Of a DNA stretch of 29,994 nt, positions 1-7,914 are shown piece after piece; positions within the stretch are counted from its first letter, which is position 1, and every line of letters begins with the position of its first letter. Made by a program: the position numbers and the translations under genes. The notes beneath the pieces are model-generated. The model made no database searches and was not told the DNA's origin. It saw nothing but the letters and a program-made list of their open reading frames with translations. Source of the DNA: JBAZDC01 sp041654595 (lineage in GTDB: Bacteria; Pseudomonadota; Gammaproteobacteria; Burkholderiales; Burkholderiaceae_B); NCBI GenBank assembly GCA_964551305.1, contig CAZKBT010000039.1, forward strand, positions 1 through 29,994, read 5' to 3'.

Positions 1-1819
1 AGCGGATGCCAAGCTGCAAGGCATGCCCGTCAGCAGCGGCACGGCATCGTCCGGCGAACACGGCGCGGGACTTATCACCCGGGTCTTCCCGCTGCGTTAC
101 GAAAGCGCCGCCAATCTGGTGCCCATACTGCGGCCGATGATAGCCCCCAACAACACCATCAATGCCTATAGCTCCAACAACACGCTGGTCATCACGGATT
201 ACGCGGACAACCTGGAGCGCATCGCGCAGGTCATCGCCGGCATCGACACGCCGGACTCGATGAGCACGGACGTAATAACCATAGAGTACGGCGTCGCGCT
301 GGACGTGGCCGCGCTGGCGACGCAATTGCTGAATAACAATGCCGATTCCGCGCTGCAAACGGTCATCGTGGCGGATCCTCGCAGCAACGCCATTCTGCTG
401 CGCGCCAACAGTCCGGAAAAGCTCGCACGGGCCCGCGAGCTGATCGAACGTATCGACAGCCCCGAAACCCGCGAAGGCAACATGCACGTAGTGTACTTGC
501 GCAACGCGCAGGCGACGCGGTTGGCCGAAGTGCTGCGCGGCGCCTTGAGCGCAAGCACGGACGGCCCCACCCAATCGACAGCCGTCGATACCTCCGAAAC
601 ACTGGCCGGCCCCTCCGCCAGGCAGGCGGGCACGCAGTCGGGCGCCGGGCAATCCTTTGCCGGCGCCGGATTGACCCAGAATACTTCCCTGGGCGGCTCG
701 ACGGCCCCCTTGGGCGGCACTTCGGGCAACAATCCGCAATCCATGGCGTTTTCGGCCGGCGGCGCGACGGTGCAGGCCGATCCTTCCACAAACACGCTGA
801 TCATATCGGCTCCGCCACCGCTGTACCGCAGCCTGCGCGAGATCATCGATCAGCTGGACCAGCGCCGTGCTCAAGTCCTGGTCGAAAGCCTGATCGTCGA
901 GGTCACGTCCGATAATGCGGCCGAATTCGGCATCCAATGGATGGTGGGGGGCGATGATATTGCCAGCGGCAGGTCGTCCTTCGTAGGGGGCAGCAATCTG
1001 GGCGGCAGTGGTATAAATAGTAGCGGCGTCACGACGATCGATGCTTTGGGCCGGGGACTGAGCCTGGGCGTCGTCAAGGGCACCGTCAATATCCTGGGCA
1101 ATGAGATCCTCAACCTCGGCGTGCTGGCGCGCGCCTTGCAAACCAAAGGCGGCGTCAACATTCTTTCCACGCCGAACCTGATGACGCTGGACAACGAAGA
1201 AGCCAGCATCATGGTGGGACGCACCGTGCCTTTCGTGACCGGACAATACACGACCTCCGGCGACGGCGCGAGCAACCCTTTCCAGACCATTACCCGCGAA
1301 GACATAGGGCTGACGCTGCGCATCCGTCCTCAGATATCCGAAGGCGGAGCCGTCAAAATGGCGCTCTACCAAGAAGTCAGCAGCATCGACGGCGCCAGCG
1401 TGGTAACCAATGCGGGTAGCGGGCTCATTACGCGCAAACGCGCCTTGCAGACCAACGTGCTGGTCGATGACGGGCAAATCATCGTGCTGGGCGGCCTGCT
1501 CGAGGACAATATATCGGACAGCACGCGCTCGGTCCCGTTGCTGGGCGACATCCCTGTTCTCGGCAGTCTGTTCAGGTACGACACGCGCAGCCGGACCAAG
1601 ACCAATCTGATGGTCTTCCTCAGGCCCCACATCGTGCGCAATGCCCAGGACGGAGCCAGCGTCACGCTGGATCGCTACAACTACATGCGGGCGGCCCAGG
1701 CGCGCCTGCCGACGAGAAGCACCTGGTTCTCTCCCGACGAAGGCAGGAGCGCCCTACCCGTGATCGAGCGCAATGACGAATCAGGCCTGCTGGACATGCG
1801 GGACATGAATTCGCCATGA
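1..1819 (+). CDS. gspD: Type II secretion system secretin GspD (5' partial)
   Basis: Outer-membrane secretin channel of the type II secretion system. The reading frame is open to the left edge of the window (residues ADAKLQG precede the first ATG at 23), so the signal peptide, N0 domain and part of N1 are missing. Visible parts are N1/N2-type KH-like repeats (FPLRYESAANLVPIL, ITIEYGVALDVAAL, VVYLRNAQATRLAEVL). A Gly/Ser-rich linker follows around residues 190-250, typical of the N3 region. The secretin core then follows with STPNLMTLDNEEA, VGRTVPFVTG and VLVDDGQIIVLGGL, ending in VPLLGDIPVLGSLFR, the conserved secretin signature. The stop overlaps the gspE start (ATGA), implying translational coupling. 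The family assignment is firm. Only the N-terminus is unknown. Confidence 0.95.
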   Translation, partial: ADAKLQGMPVSSGTASSGEHGAGLITRVFPLRYESAANLVPILRPMIAPNNTINAYSSNNTLVITDYADNLERIAQVIAGIDTPDSMSTDVITIEYGVALDVAALATQLLNNNADSALQTVIVADPRSNAILLRANSPEKLARARELIERIDSPETREGNMHVVYLRNAQATRLAEVLRGALSASTDGPTQSTAVDTSETLAGPSARQAGTQSGAGQSFAGAGLTQNTSLGGSTAPLGGTSGNNPQSMAFSAGGATVQADPSTNTLIISAPPPLYRSLREIIDQLDQRRAQVLVESLIVEVTSDNAAEFGIQWMVGGDDIASGRSSFVGGSNLGGSGINSSGVTTIDALGRGLSLGVVKGTVNILGNEILNLGVLARALQTKGGVNILSTPNLMTLDNEEASIMVGRTVPFVTGQYTTSGDGASNPFQTITREDIGLTLRIRPQISEGGAVKMALYQEVSSIDGASVVTNAGSGLITRKRALQTNVLVDDGQIIVLGGLLEDNISDSTRSVPLLGDIPVLGSLFRYDTRSRTKTNLMVFLRPHIVRNAQDGASVTLDRYNYMRAAQARLPTRSTWFSPDEGRSALPVIERNDESGLLDMRDMNSP

Positions 1820-3237
1820 GCAGCCGACTTCCCTACGCCTGGGCGCGAGCGCACCGCGCCTTGATACAGACCGGCTCGTCGGGCGTCACGCTGACGACCT
1901 CCGGGCGGACGCCGGACTGGGCCCTGACCGAAATACGCCGCCGCCACGGCGAGCTCCACCATCGCGTCGTAAGCGACGAGGAACTGGATACGCTGCTGGC
2001 GGCCGCCTACGCGCAAACCGACGACGCCGCCGCGGTGGTGGACGCGGCGGGCAATGAGATCGATCTGGATCGCCTGATGCAGGACATTCCGGAAGTCGAA
2101 GACCTGCTCGAAGCCCATGACGATGCGCCGGTGATACGCATGATCAACGCCCTGTTCACCCAAGCGGTGCGCGACGGCGCCAGCGACATCCACCTGGAAA
2201 TTTTCGAGACGCATTCGATCGTCAGATACCGGGTGGACGGCACCTTGCGCGATATCGTCAGCCCGCGCCGCGCATTGCATAATGCGCTCGTGTCGCGCAT
2301 AAAAATCATGGCCAGCCTGGACATCGCGGAAAAGCGGCTGCCGCAAGACGGCCGGATCGCCCTTCGCGTCGGAGGACGCCCCATCGACGTGCGCGTATCC
2401 ACGTTGCCAACGGGCCATGGCGAACGCGCCGTGCTCCGCCTTCTGGACAAGCAGGCGGGCCGTCTGCAGCTGGAAAACCTCGGCATGGCGCCGGGCGTGC
2501 TGGCCCAATTGGACGGCCTGATCCATCAGCCTCACGGCATCGTTCTGGTTACCGGACCGACGGGTAGCGGCAAAAGCACCACGCTGTATGCCGCCTTGAG
2601 CCGCCTGGACGCCGCCGCCACCAATATCCTCACGGTGGAAGATCCCATCGAATACGACCTCCCGGGCATCGGCCAGACCCAGGTGAATCCCAGGATCGAC
2701 CTGACGTTCGCCGCCGCGCTGCGCGCCATTCTGCGCCAGGATCCGGATATCGTCATGATAGGCGAAATCCGGGATTTGGAAACCGCGCAGATCGCGGTTC
2801 AAGCATCGTTGACCGGACACCTGGTCCTGGCCACGCTGCACACCAATGACGCAGTCTCCGCCGTGACGCGCTTGGTGGACATGGGAGTCGAACCGTTCCT
2901 TCTGGCTTCGACCTTGCAAGGCGTGCTGGCGCAGCGGCTGGTCAGAATGCTGTGTCCGCACTGCAAGACCCGCCATGACGACGGCACGGCCGCCAGAAAC
3001 AGCCAAGGCTGCACAGCCTGCAGCCACACGGGGTACAGCGGACGAACCGGCGTGCATGAACTCTTTTCCATGGACGATGCCTTGCGCGGCCTGATTCATG
3101 CCGGCGCGGACGAACAAGCCTTGCGCCAAGCCGCAGGCCGCACTGGCATGCGCAGCATGCGCCAGGACGGCATGCGCTGGGTGGAGCAAGGTATCACCAC
3201 ACAGGAAGAAATCGCGCGCGTTACGCGCGATGCCTGA
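1816..3237 (+). CDS. gspE: Type II secretion ATPase GspE
   Basis: Cytoplasmic hexameric ATPase that powers pseudopilus assembly in type II secretion. The 473-residue protein has Walker A GPTGSGKST at about 247-255, the Asp box VEDPIEY at 274-280, Walker B IVMIGEIRD at 312-320 and the His box LATLHTND at 338-345. The tetracysteine zinc motif is present as C380-x2-C383 and C399-x2-C402, which marks GspE rather than PilT. The N-terminal N1E region, about 100 residues before the N2E domain, is shorter than in many GspE proteins. The start overlaps the gspD stop by 4 bases and gspF follows 20 bases later, so the three genes form one operon. Confidence 0.96.
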   Translation: MSSRLPYAWARAHRALIQTGSSGVTLTTSGRTPDWALTEIRRRHGELHHRVVSDEELDTLLAAAYAQTDDAAAVVDAAGNEIDLDRLMQDIPEVEDLLEAHDDAPVIRMINALFTQAVRDGASDIHLEIFETHSIVRYRVDGTLRDIVSPRRALHNALVSRIKIMASLDIAEKRLPQDGRIALRVGGRPIDVRVSTLPTGHGERAVLRLLDKQAGRLQLENLGMAPGVLAQLDGLIHQPHGIVLVTGPTGSGKSTTLYAALSRLDAAATNILTVEDPIEYDLPGIGQTQVNPRIDLTFAAALRAILRQDPDIVMIGEIRDLETAQIAVQASLTGHLVLATLHTNDAVSAVTRLVDMGVEPFLLASTLQGVLAQRLVRMLCPHCKTRHDDGTAARNSQGCTACSHTGYSGRTGVHELFSMDDALRGLIHAGADEQALRQAAGRTGMRSMRQDGMRWVEQGITTQEEIARVTRDA

Positions 3238-3257
3238 GATATTTCGGCGGAATCGAC

Positions 3258-4469
3258 ATGCCTACTTATCATTACGAAGCCTCGGATGCCACAGGCCGTA
3301 TCGAGTCCGGCATGATCGACGCCGACAGCGAGCGCAGCGCGCGCCAGGCCCTGCGCTCGCGCGGCATGCTGCCGCTGTCGGTGCGATCGACCTCCGGCGG
3401 GCAAGACCGAGGCGGCCGTTTTTTCAAGGGCCCGCGCCTGAGCGACGCGGACCTGGGCTGGCTGACGCGCCAGCTGGCCAGCTTGCTGGCGGCCCACCTG
3501 CCGCTGGAGGCGGCCTTGAGCGTTACCCTGGAGCAGGCCGAGCGCCGCCATATCGTCGATACAGTGGCGGCGGTCCGAGCCGACATCCGCGCCGGCCACC
3601 GCCTGGGCGAGGCGCTGGCGGCGCGGCCACGCGATTTTCCGCCCATCTATCGCGCCTTGGTCGACACCGGCGAACAGTCCGGCGACCTGGCCCTCGTCAT
3701 GGAAAAGCTTGCCGACTACATCGAGTCGCGCGGCAACCTGCGCAACAAGATACTTACGGCATTCATCTATCCCGTCATCGTCACCGTGGTGTCCATCGCC
3801 ATTGTGATTTTCCTGCTCAGCTACGTCGTTCCTCAAGTGGTCGGGGCGTTCAGCCAGGCGCAGCAAACACTTCCCCTGCTGACCCGCATCCTGCTCGCTG
3901 TCAGCGGCTTCGTGCGGGATTGGGGGCTGGCGACCGCGCTGGGCATGGCGATGCTGTTCGTCCTTTGGCGCTGGCAGTTGCGCGAGGCCGGAGCCCGGCT
4001 TGCCTGGCATGCGCGCGTGCTACGCCTGCCTTTGGCGGGCCGTTACGTGCTGGGTGTGAATACCGCCCGCTTCGCCGCGACGCTGGCGATCCTTGCCGGC
4101 AGCGGCACCCCGCTGCTCGCGGCGCTGGACGCGGCGCGGCGCACCCTGAACAACGACAAATTGCGCCGGGCCGTGGATGACGCCATGCAGCACGTGCGCG
4201 AAGGCAGCCCTCTGGCAGCGGCCCTGCAAGCGCAAAAAGTGTTTCCGCCTTTATTGATCCACTTGATCGGCAGCGGCGAGCGCACGGGCGACCTGCCGGC
4301 CATGCTCGACCGCGCGGCGCGCACGCTGTCCAACGACCTGGAGCGCCGCGCCATGGCCATGACGGCGTTGCTCGAACCCCTGATGACGCTGATCATGGGC
4401 GGCATCGTATTGCTCATCGTGCTTGCCGTCATGCTGCCCATCATCGAAATCAATCAAATGGTCTTGTAG
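3258..4469 (+). CDS. gspF: Type II secretion inner-membrane platform protein GspF
   Basis: Polytopic inner-membrane protein of the secretion platform that contacts GspE. It is 403 residues, a normal length. It starts with the family hallmark MPTYHYEASDATGR and contains two T2SSF four-helix domains, around residues 68-190 and 270-393. The motifs (F/Y)PP-IYRALVDTGEQSGDL and FPPLLIHLIGSGERTGDL are the repeated signatures. Hydrophobic segments lie near 168-192, 218-236 and 374-397. It is the last secretion gene on this strand. No pseudopilin gene (gspG) follows, so gspG-N must lie upstream or elsewhere. The 122 bases to the sulfatase gene leave room for a separate promoter. Confidence 0.95.
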   Translation: MPTYHYEASDATGRIESGMIDADSERSARQALRSRGMLPLSVRSTSGGQDRGGRFFKGPRLSDADLGWLTRQLASLLAAHLPLEAALSVTLEQAERRHIVDTVAAVRADIRAGHRLGEALAARPRDFPPIYRALVDTGEQSGDLALVMEKLADYIESRGNLRNKILTAFIYPVIVTVVSIAIVIFLLSYVVPQVVGAFSQAQQTLPLLTRILLAVSGFVRDWGLATALGMAMLFVLWRWQLREAGARLAWHARVLRLPLAGRYVLGVNTARFAATLAILAGSGTPLLAALDAARRTLNNDKLRRAVDDAMQHVREGSPLAAALQAQKVFPPLLIHLIGSGERTGDLPAMLDRAARTLSNDLERRAMAMTALLEPLMTLIMGGIVLLIVLAVMLPIIEINQMVL

Positions 4470-4480
4470 TCGAAAATATT

Positions 4481-4532
4481 CGTAACACTATTGCTGAGCT
4501 CGAACGTCAAATATGAAACACGACGTGTTACG
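4481..4532 (+). promoter_or_regulatory. Palindromic elements upstream of the first sulfatase gene
   Basis: The 122-base AT-rich gap between gspF and the sulfatase gene holds a 13-base palindrome AACACG-A-CGTGTT (4517-4529). A longer inverted pair, CGTAACAC (4481-4488) and GTGTTACG (4525-4532), encloses and overlaps it. These could be an operator for an unidentified regulator or a cruciform-forming element. No clean σ70 promoter could be fixed here. The role is inferred from symmetry and position only. Confidence 0.4.
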
Positions 4533-4591
4533 ATTATTTCTGAAAATAACATTTTTAACAATAAGAACGACACAAAACGATGGGGACGACA

Positions 4592-6760
4592 ATGAACTCG
4601 ACGCAATCCTCTTTGCTTGCCGCTGCCTTCGTTTCGGTCGCGTTGACCGCCTGCGGCGGCAGCGGCACCGGCGCATCGAAAGACCAACCGGCTACCGCGC
4701 CAAACATCCTGTTCATCGTGCTCGACGACCTGGGCGTGGATCAATTGACCGCTTTCGGCTATGGCGGGCTCACACCGGCCAGAACACCGGTCATCGATAC
4801 CCTGGCCCACGCGGGGGTGCGGTTTCGCAACGCCTGGTCGATGCCCACCTGCTCGCCCGGTCGAGCGACCTTCTTCCAGGGGCGCTACCCGTTTCGCACC
4901 GACGTGAAAAACGCAATCGTCGCGCTCGACCTGGCCAATTCCCAAGTCTCTCCCTATGAAACCACCATACCCAAGATCCTCAAAGAAAAGGGCTATGTCA
5001 ACGCCGTCATCGGCAAGATGCATCTGTCCGGGTCGGATCTGGGACCGAACAATCATCCGCTGGGCAATAAAGCGATGCATGAGCTCGGCTGGGATTACTT
5101 TGAAGGCTACATGGACGGCGGACCATACCCGATCGATACCACGGCGGGCGGAGCCAGCCATGCCAACGGCGCGGTCTACGGCTGCGGTTTCGTCCCCAAT
5201 GCCCGGGACGATCAGGCACACGGCGCCGACAACGGCGCCTGCTATCGAGCGAACGGCACCTGTTCCACGATTTCCACCGCGCTTGCCGACACGCCGGGCA
5301 GGGCATGCCTGGAACGGGGCGGCATATTCGATCCAGGCCAATCCTGCCACGCGACCACGCCCTCCTACCTGAGCTTCGAGACGCAGAACGGCTATTACAC
5401 CGGCGAATGGGTCATCAACCGGCCTGACGGCAGCGTCGAGGTCATTCCGGCGTCCGATCCGCGCAACCGAGGATATCGTACAACGATGGAAACCGACAGA
5501 GCCGTGCAGTGGGCCAAGGCGCAAGCGCCGGCTCAGCCTTGGATGCTAAGCATCGGCTATTCGGCGATCCACACGCCCGTCCAGCCACCACCGGCATCCC
5601 TGCTTCCGGCGGATGCCGAGCCTGTCGGCGCCTACACATGCACGGATACGCAAGAACAGCGCGTGTTGACGAATCAGATGCTCGAAGCGATGGACCAGGA
5701 AATCGGCCGGCTGCTCGTCGAGCTCGGCCTGGCCCGATACGGCGTAAACGGCGCGCTCGAATACCGCCCCGAGCAAACCAATACCGTCGTGATCGTCATG
5801 GCCGACAACGGCACGTACGCGCCCAGCGTGAAAGCGCCCTTCAATCCCGCCCGGGCAAAAGGATTCCCGTACCAGACCGGCGTTTGGGTTCCGCTCATCG
5901 TGTCCGGCCCCATGGTCGAAGAGCCGGGCCGCGACGTACAGCACATGGTCAACTCGGTCGACCTGTTCAGCCTGTTCGGCGAGCTGGCCGGCATCGACGT
6001 CCGCCAGGCCGTTCCCCCGAGCCGCCCGCTGGACGCGCAGCCTTTGCTGGCCTACCTGACCGACCCCGGCCATGCGGGCATACGCAGCACCAACTACACG
6101 GAAATGGGCGCCAACATCACCGCCACCACCGCCGCATCGGCGCCGCCCTGCGTCATTCCCGCCTCCAATGTATGCGTCGAGCTGTTTCCTCAGCAGGGCG
6201 TATGCCAGGACCAAGGCGGCACATGGTACGGTCCGGGAGGAGCGGCGGGCGAAACCGGCCTGCCGTCCTGCTGCGCCGTGAACGACTATCTGGTCGCGCA
6301 AGGCGAAAACCCCGTGGACGTGCTGCCCGAATCGCAACAAGCCATCCGCAATGAATTCTTCAAGCTGGTCCGCATCAAGCGCCTGAACTGCGCCAATCAG
6401 CGAATCGAAGCCGTCGACGAGTTCTATCGCATCGACCAGGCGACACCGCTGCCCAGGCTGGACAACGCCTCGTCCAATCTTCTGGCCCACTCCGTCATGA
6501 CGCCCGAACAGCAGGAAAACTATGAGGCGCTTCAAACCGAGCTGCAGACCTTGATGGCCAGCCACGTCGAATGCCCCGGGGACGGCAATCTGGATCTGCT
6601 GGTCAACGAAGAAGACATCCGCAACTGGGAGCGGTTCAGCACGGCCAACGGCGGTCATTCCAGCTGGTACGACTTCAATCACGACGGCCTTACCGACGCC
6701 GCCGATCTGGCTATCATCCAGCAGAATCTGGGCCGGGACTGCCGGCCGTCGGCGCTATGA
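4592..6760 (+). CDS. Surface sulfatase lipoprotein with dockerin-like C-terminal tail
   Basis: Sulfatase of the alkaline-phosphatase superfamily, expected to hydrolyse a sulfate ester after Cys-to-formylglycine conversion. The start at 4592 is preferred over 4580 because GGGGAC precedes it and it gives a compact lipoprotein signal ending LTA-C21. Metal ligands DD45-46 and the maturation motif C87-S-P-G-R are present, as is the late MADNG metal/sulfate motif near residue 405. Two Cys-rich insertions (about 198-252 and 520-561) are unusual. Residues about 661-717 (DGNLDLLVNEEDI and DFNHDGLTDAADL) resemble paired dockerin/EF-hand Ca2+ loops. The gene lies downstream of gspDEF and faces a paralogous sulfatase plus an FGE gene. 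The substrate cannot be told from sequence. Confidence 0.88.
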   Translation: MNSTQSSLLAAAFVSVALTACGGSGTGASKDQPATAPNILFIVLDDLGVDQLTAFGYGGLTPARTPVIDTLAHAGVRFRNAWSMPTCSPGRATFFQGRYPFRTDVKNAIVALDLANSQVSPYETTIPKILKEKGYVNAVIGKMHLSGSDLGPNNHPLGNKAMHELGWDYFEGYMDGGPYPIDTTAGGASHANGAVYGCGFVPNARDDQAHGADNGACYRANGTCSTISTALADTPGRACLERGGIFDPGQSCHATTPSYLSFETQNGYYTGEWVINRPDGSVEVIPASDPRNRGYRTTMETDRAVQWAKAQAPAQPWMLSIGYSAIHTPVQPPPASLLPADAEPVGAYTCTDTQEQRVLTNQMLEAMDQEIGRLLVELGLARYGVNGALEYRPEQTNTVVIVMADNGTYAPSVKAPFNPARAKGFPYQTGVWVPLIVSGPMVEEPGRDVQHMVNSVDLFSLFGELAGIDVRQAVPPSRPLDAQPLLAYLTDPGHAGIRSTNYTEMGANITATTAASAPPCVIPASNVCVELFPQQGVCQDQGGTWYGPGGAAGETGLPSCCAVNDYLVAQGENPVDVLPESQQAIRNEFFKLVRIKRLNCANQRIEAVDEFYRIDQATPLPRLDNASSNLLAHSVMTPEQQENYEALQTELQTLMASHVECPGDGNLDLLVNEEDIRNWERFSTANGGHSSWYDFNHDGLTDAADLAIIQQNLGRDCRPSAL

Positions 6761-6783
6761 AGAGGGGAAAGACAAGGGGCGCG

Positions 6784-7914
6784 TCAGGTGACGGGCGCAG
6801 GCGCGTCCTTGACCAGCCTGAATCCCACGTGCGACATTGAACTATAAGGATCGGCCCCTCGGCGCGCGCTGGGCCGATAAGACAGGCAATAGCTCTCGTT
6901 GCAGAGAAACGAGCCGCCGCGTATGACGCGTTTGGGCGCGTGTACCGGCACGCCGGGTTCCGAAGGGTCGAAGGAATCCTTCGGCCCTTGGGGATTGTCG
7001 ATCGTCCCCGTATGCTCACGCGCTTGCATGAGGAAATAATCGGCGCGGTACCAGTCCGCAACCCACTGCCAGGCATTGCCGGTCATATCGAACAAGCCGT
7101 AGCCGTTGGGCGGAAACGTGCCGGCGGGCATCGTGCCCGCCGCTCCTCCGGCCTCGGGACTCACCACGGGAAACATGCGCTGGCGGCTATCCCAATAATT
7201 CGCTTGCTGCTGGCCATCGGCCATGAGTTCATCGCCCCATGCATACGTTGCCTGATCGAGGCCGCCGCGCGCGGCGAACTCCCATTCAGCCTCCGTGGGC
7301 AAGCGCTTTCCCGCCCAGCTGGCATAGGCAAGCGCGTCCTCATGGCTGATCTGGACGACCGGATGGTCGCCTTTGTCCTGGATCGAACTATCCGGCCCTT
7401 GCGGGTGGCGCCAGTTCGCACCCGGAATGTAGCGCCACCACTGAAGGTAGTCGGCAAGATTGGCCGGCCCCTCGGTACCCACGAACACCATCGCGCCCGG
7501 AATCAATACGTCGTCGGGCGGCCTGGGCGTGCCAGGTGGCAATTGCACGCGTATCGTGTCCCAGTCCGGCTTCTTTTCGGCGGTGGTCACATAGCCCGTC
7601 TGTCCGACGAATTCCGCGAACTGGTCATTAGTGACGTGCGTGAGATCCATCCAAAAACCCGGCACCTTCACCGAATGCACCGGCCGTTCGTTGGGCTGGG
7701 CAAGCTTGCTGTCGCTGCCCATGAGGAAAGCGCCCGGCGGCACCCATGCCATGCCTTCGGGCGTGACGATGCCGTCTCCGATCACCACAGTCGGCTGGGC
7801 GGGCGGCTGCTCCGACCAGGCCGACCAGCCCCAGGCGCCGAGCGCCCCCATCAAGCCGAGCGCGCCGCCCCCCGCCACCAGCGCGCGACGGCGCGGCAGC
7901 TTAGTAGAGGCCAT
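6784..7914 (-). CDS. Formylglycine-generating enzyme (sulfatase-modifying factor), membrane or Tat targeted
   Basis: Copper-dependent FGE (SUMF1/FGE-sulfatase fold) that oxidises the Cys of C-x-P-x-R in sulfatases to formylglycine. Family motifs are WVPPGAFLMGS, RLPTEAEWEFAARGG, GLFDMTGNAWQWVADWY and IRGGSFLCNESYCLSYRPSAR. The last holds the active-site pair C338 and C343 (C-x4-C), at nearly the same numbers as human FGE C336/C341. The start at 7914 gives MASTKLPRRRALVAGGG followed by a hydrophobic stretch, that is, a twin-arginine or signal-anchor segment. An upstream in-frame ATG at 7956 is possible, but neither start has a strong ribosome site. It overlaps the end of the upstream sulfatase gene by 14 bases, so the two are probably cotranscribed. 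Both neighbouring sulfatases have the required Cys, making them the obvious clients. Confidence 0.9.
   Translation of the reverse strand: MASTKLPRRRALVAGGGALGLMGALGAWGWSAWSEQPPAQPTVVIGDGIVTPEGMAWVPPGAFLMGSDSKLAQPNERPVHSVKVPGFWMDLTHVTNDQFAEFVGQTGYVTTAEKKPDWDTIRVQLPPGTPRPPDDVLIPGAMVFVGTEGPANLADYLQWWRYIPGANWRHPQGPDSSIQDKGDHPVVQISHEDALAYASWAGKRLPTEAEWEFAARGGLDQATYAWGDELMADGQQQANYWDSRQRMFPVVSPEAGGAAGTMPAGTFPPNGYGLFDMTGNAWQWVADWYRADYFLMQAREHTGTIDNPQGPKDSFDPSEPGVPVHAPKRVIRGGSFLCNESYCLSYRPSARRGADPYSSMSHVGFRLVKDAPAPVT

Noticed and set aside
1681..3189. Long antisense open frame (502 codons) opposite gspE
   Set aside because: It runs fully opposite a clear gspE gene, has low-complexity composition typical of antisense frames in high-GC DNA, and has no family motif.
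3098..4180. Overlapping forward frame (360 codons) across the gspE-gspF junction
   Set aside because: It is the +1 frame shadow of gspE and gspF, Arg-rich and without motifs, while both real frames carry intact family signatures.
6761..6783. Terminator between the convergent sulfatase and FGE genes
   Set aside because: I looked for a hairpin in this short gap and found none. Transcripts probably run into each other or end by another mechanism.
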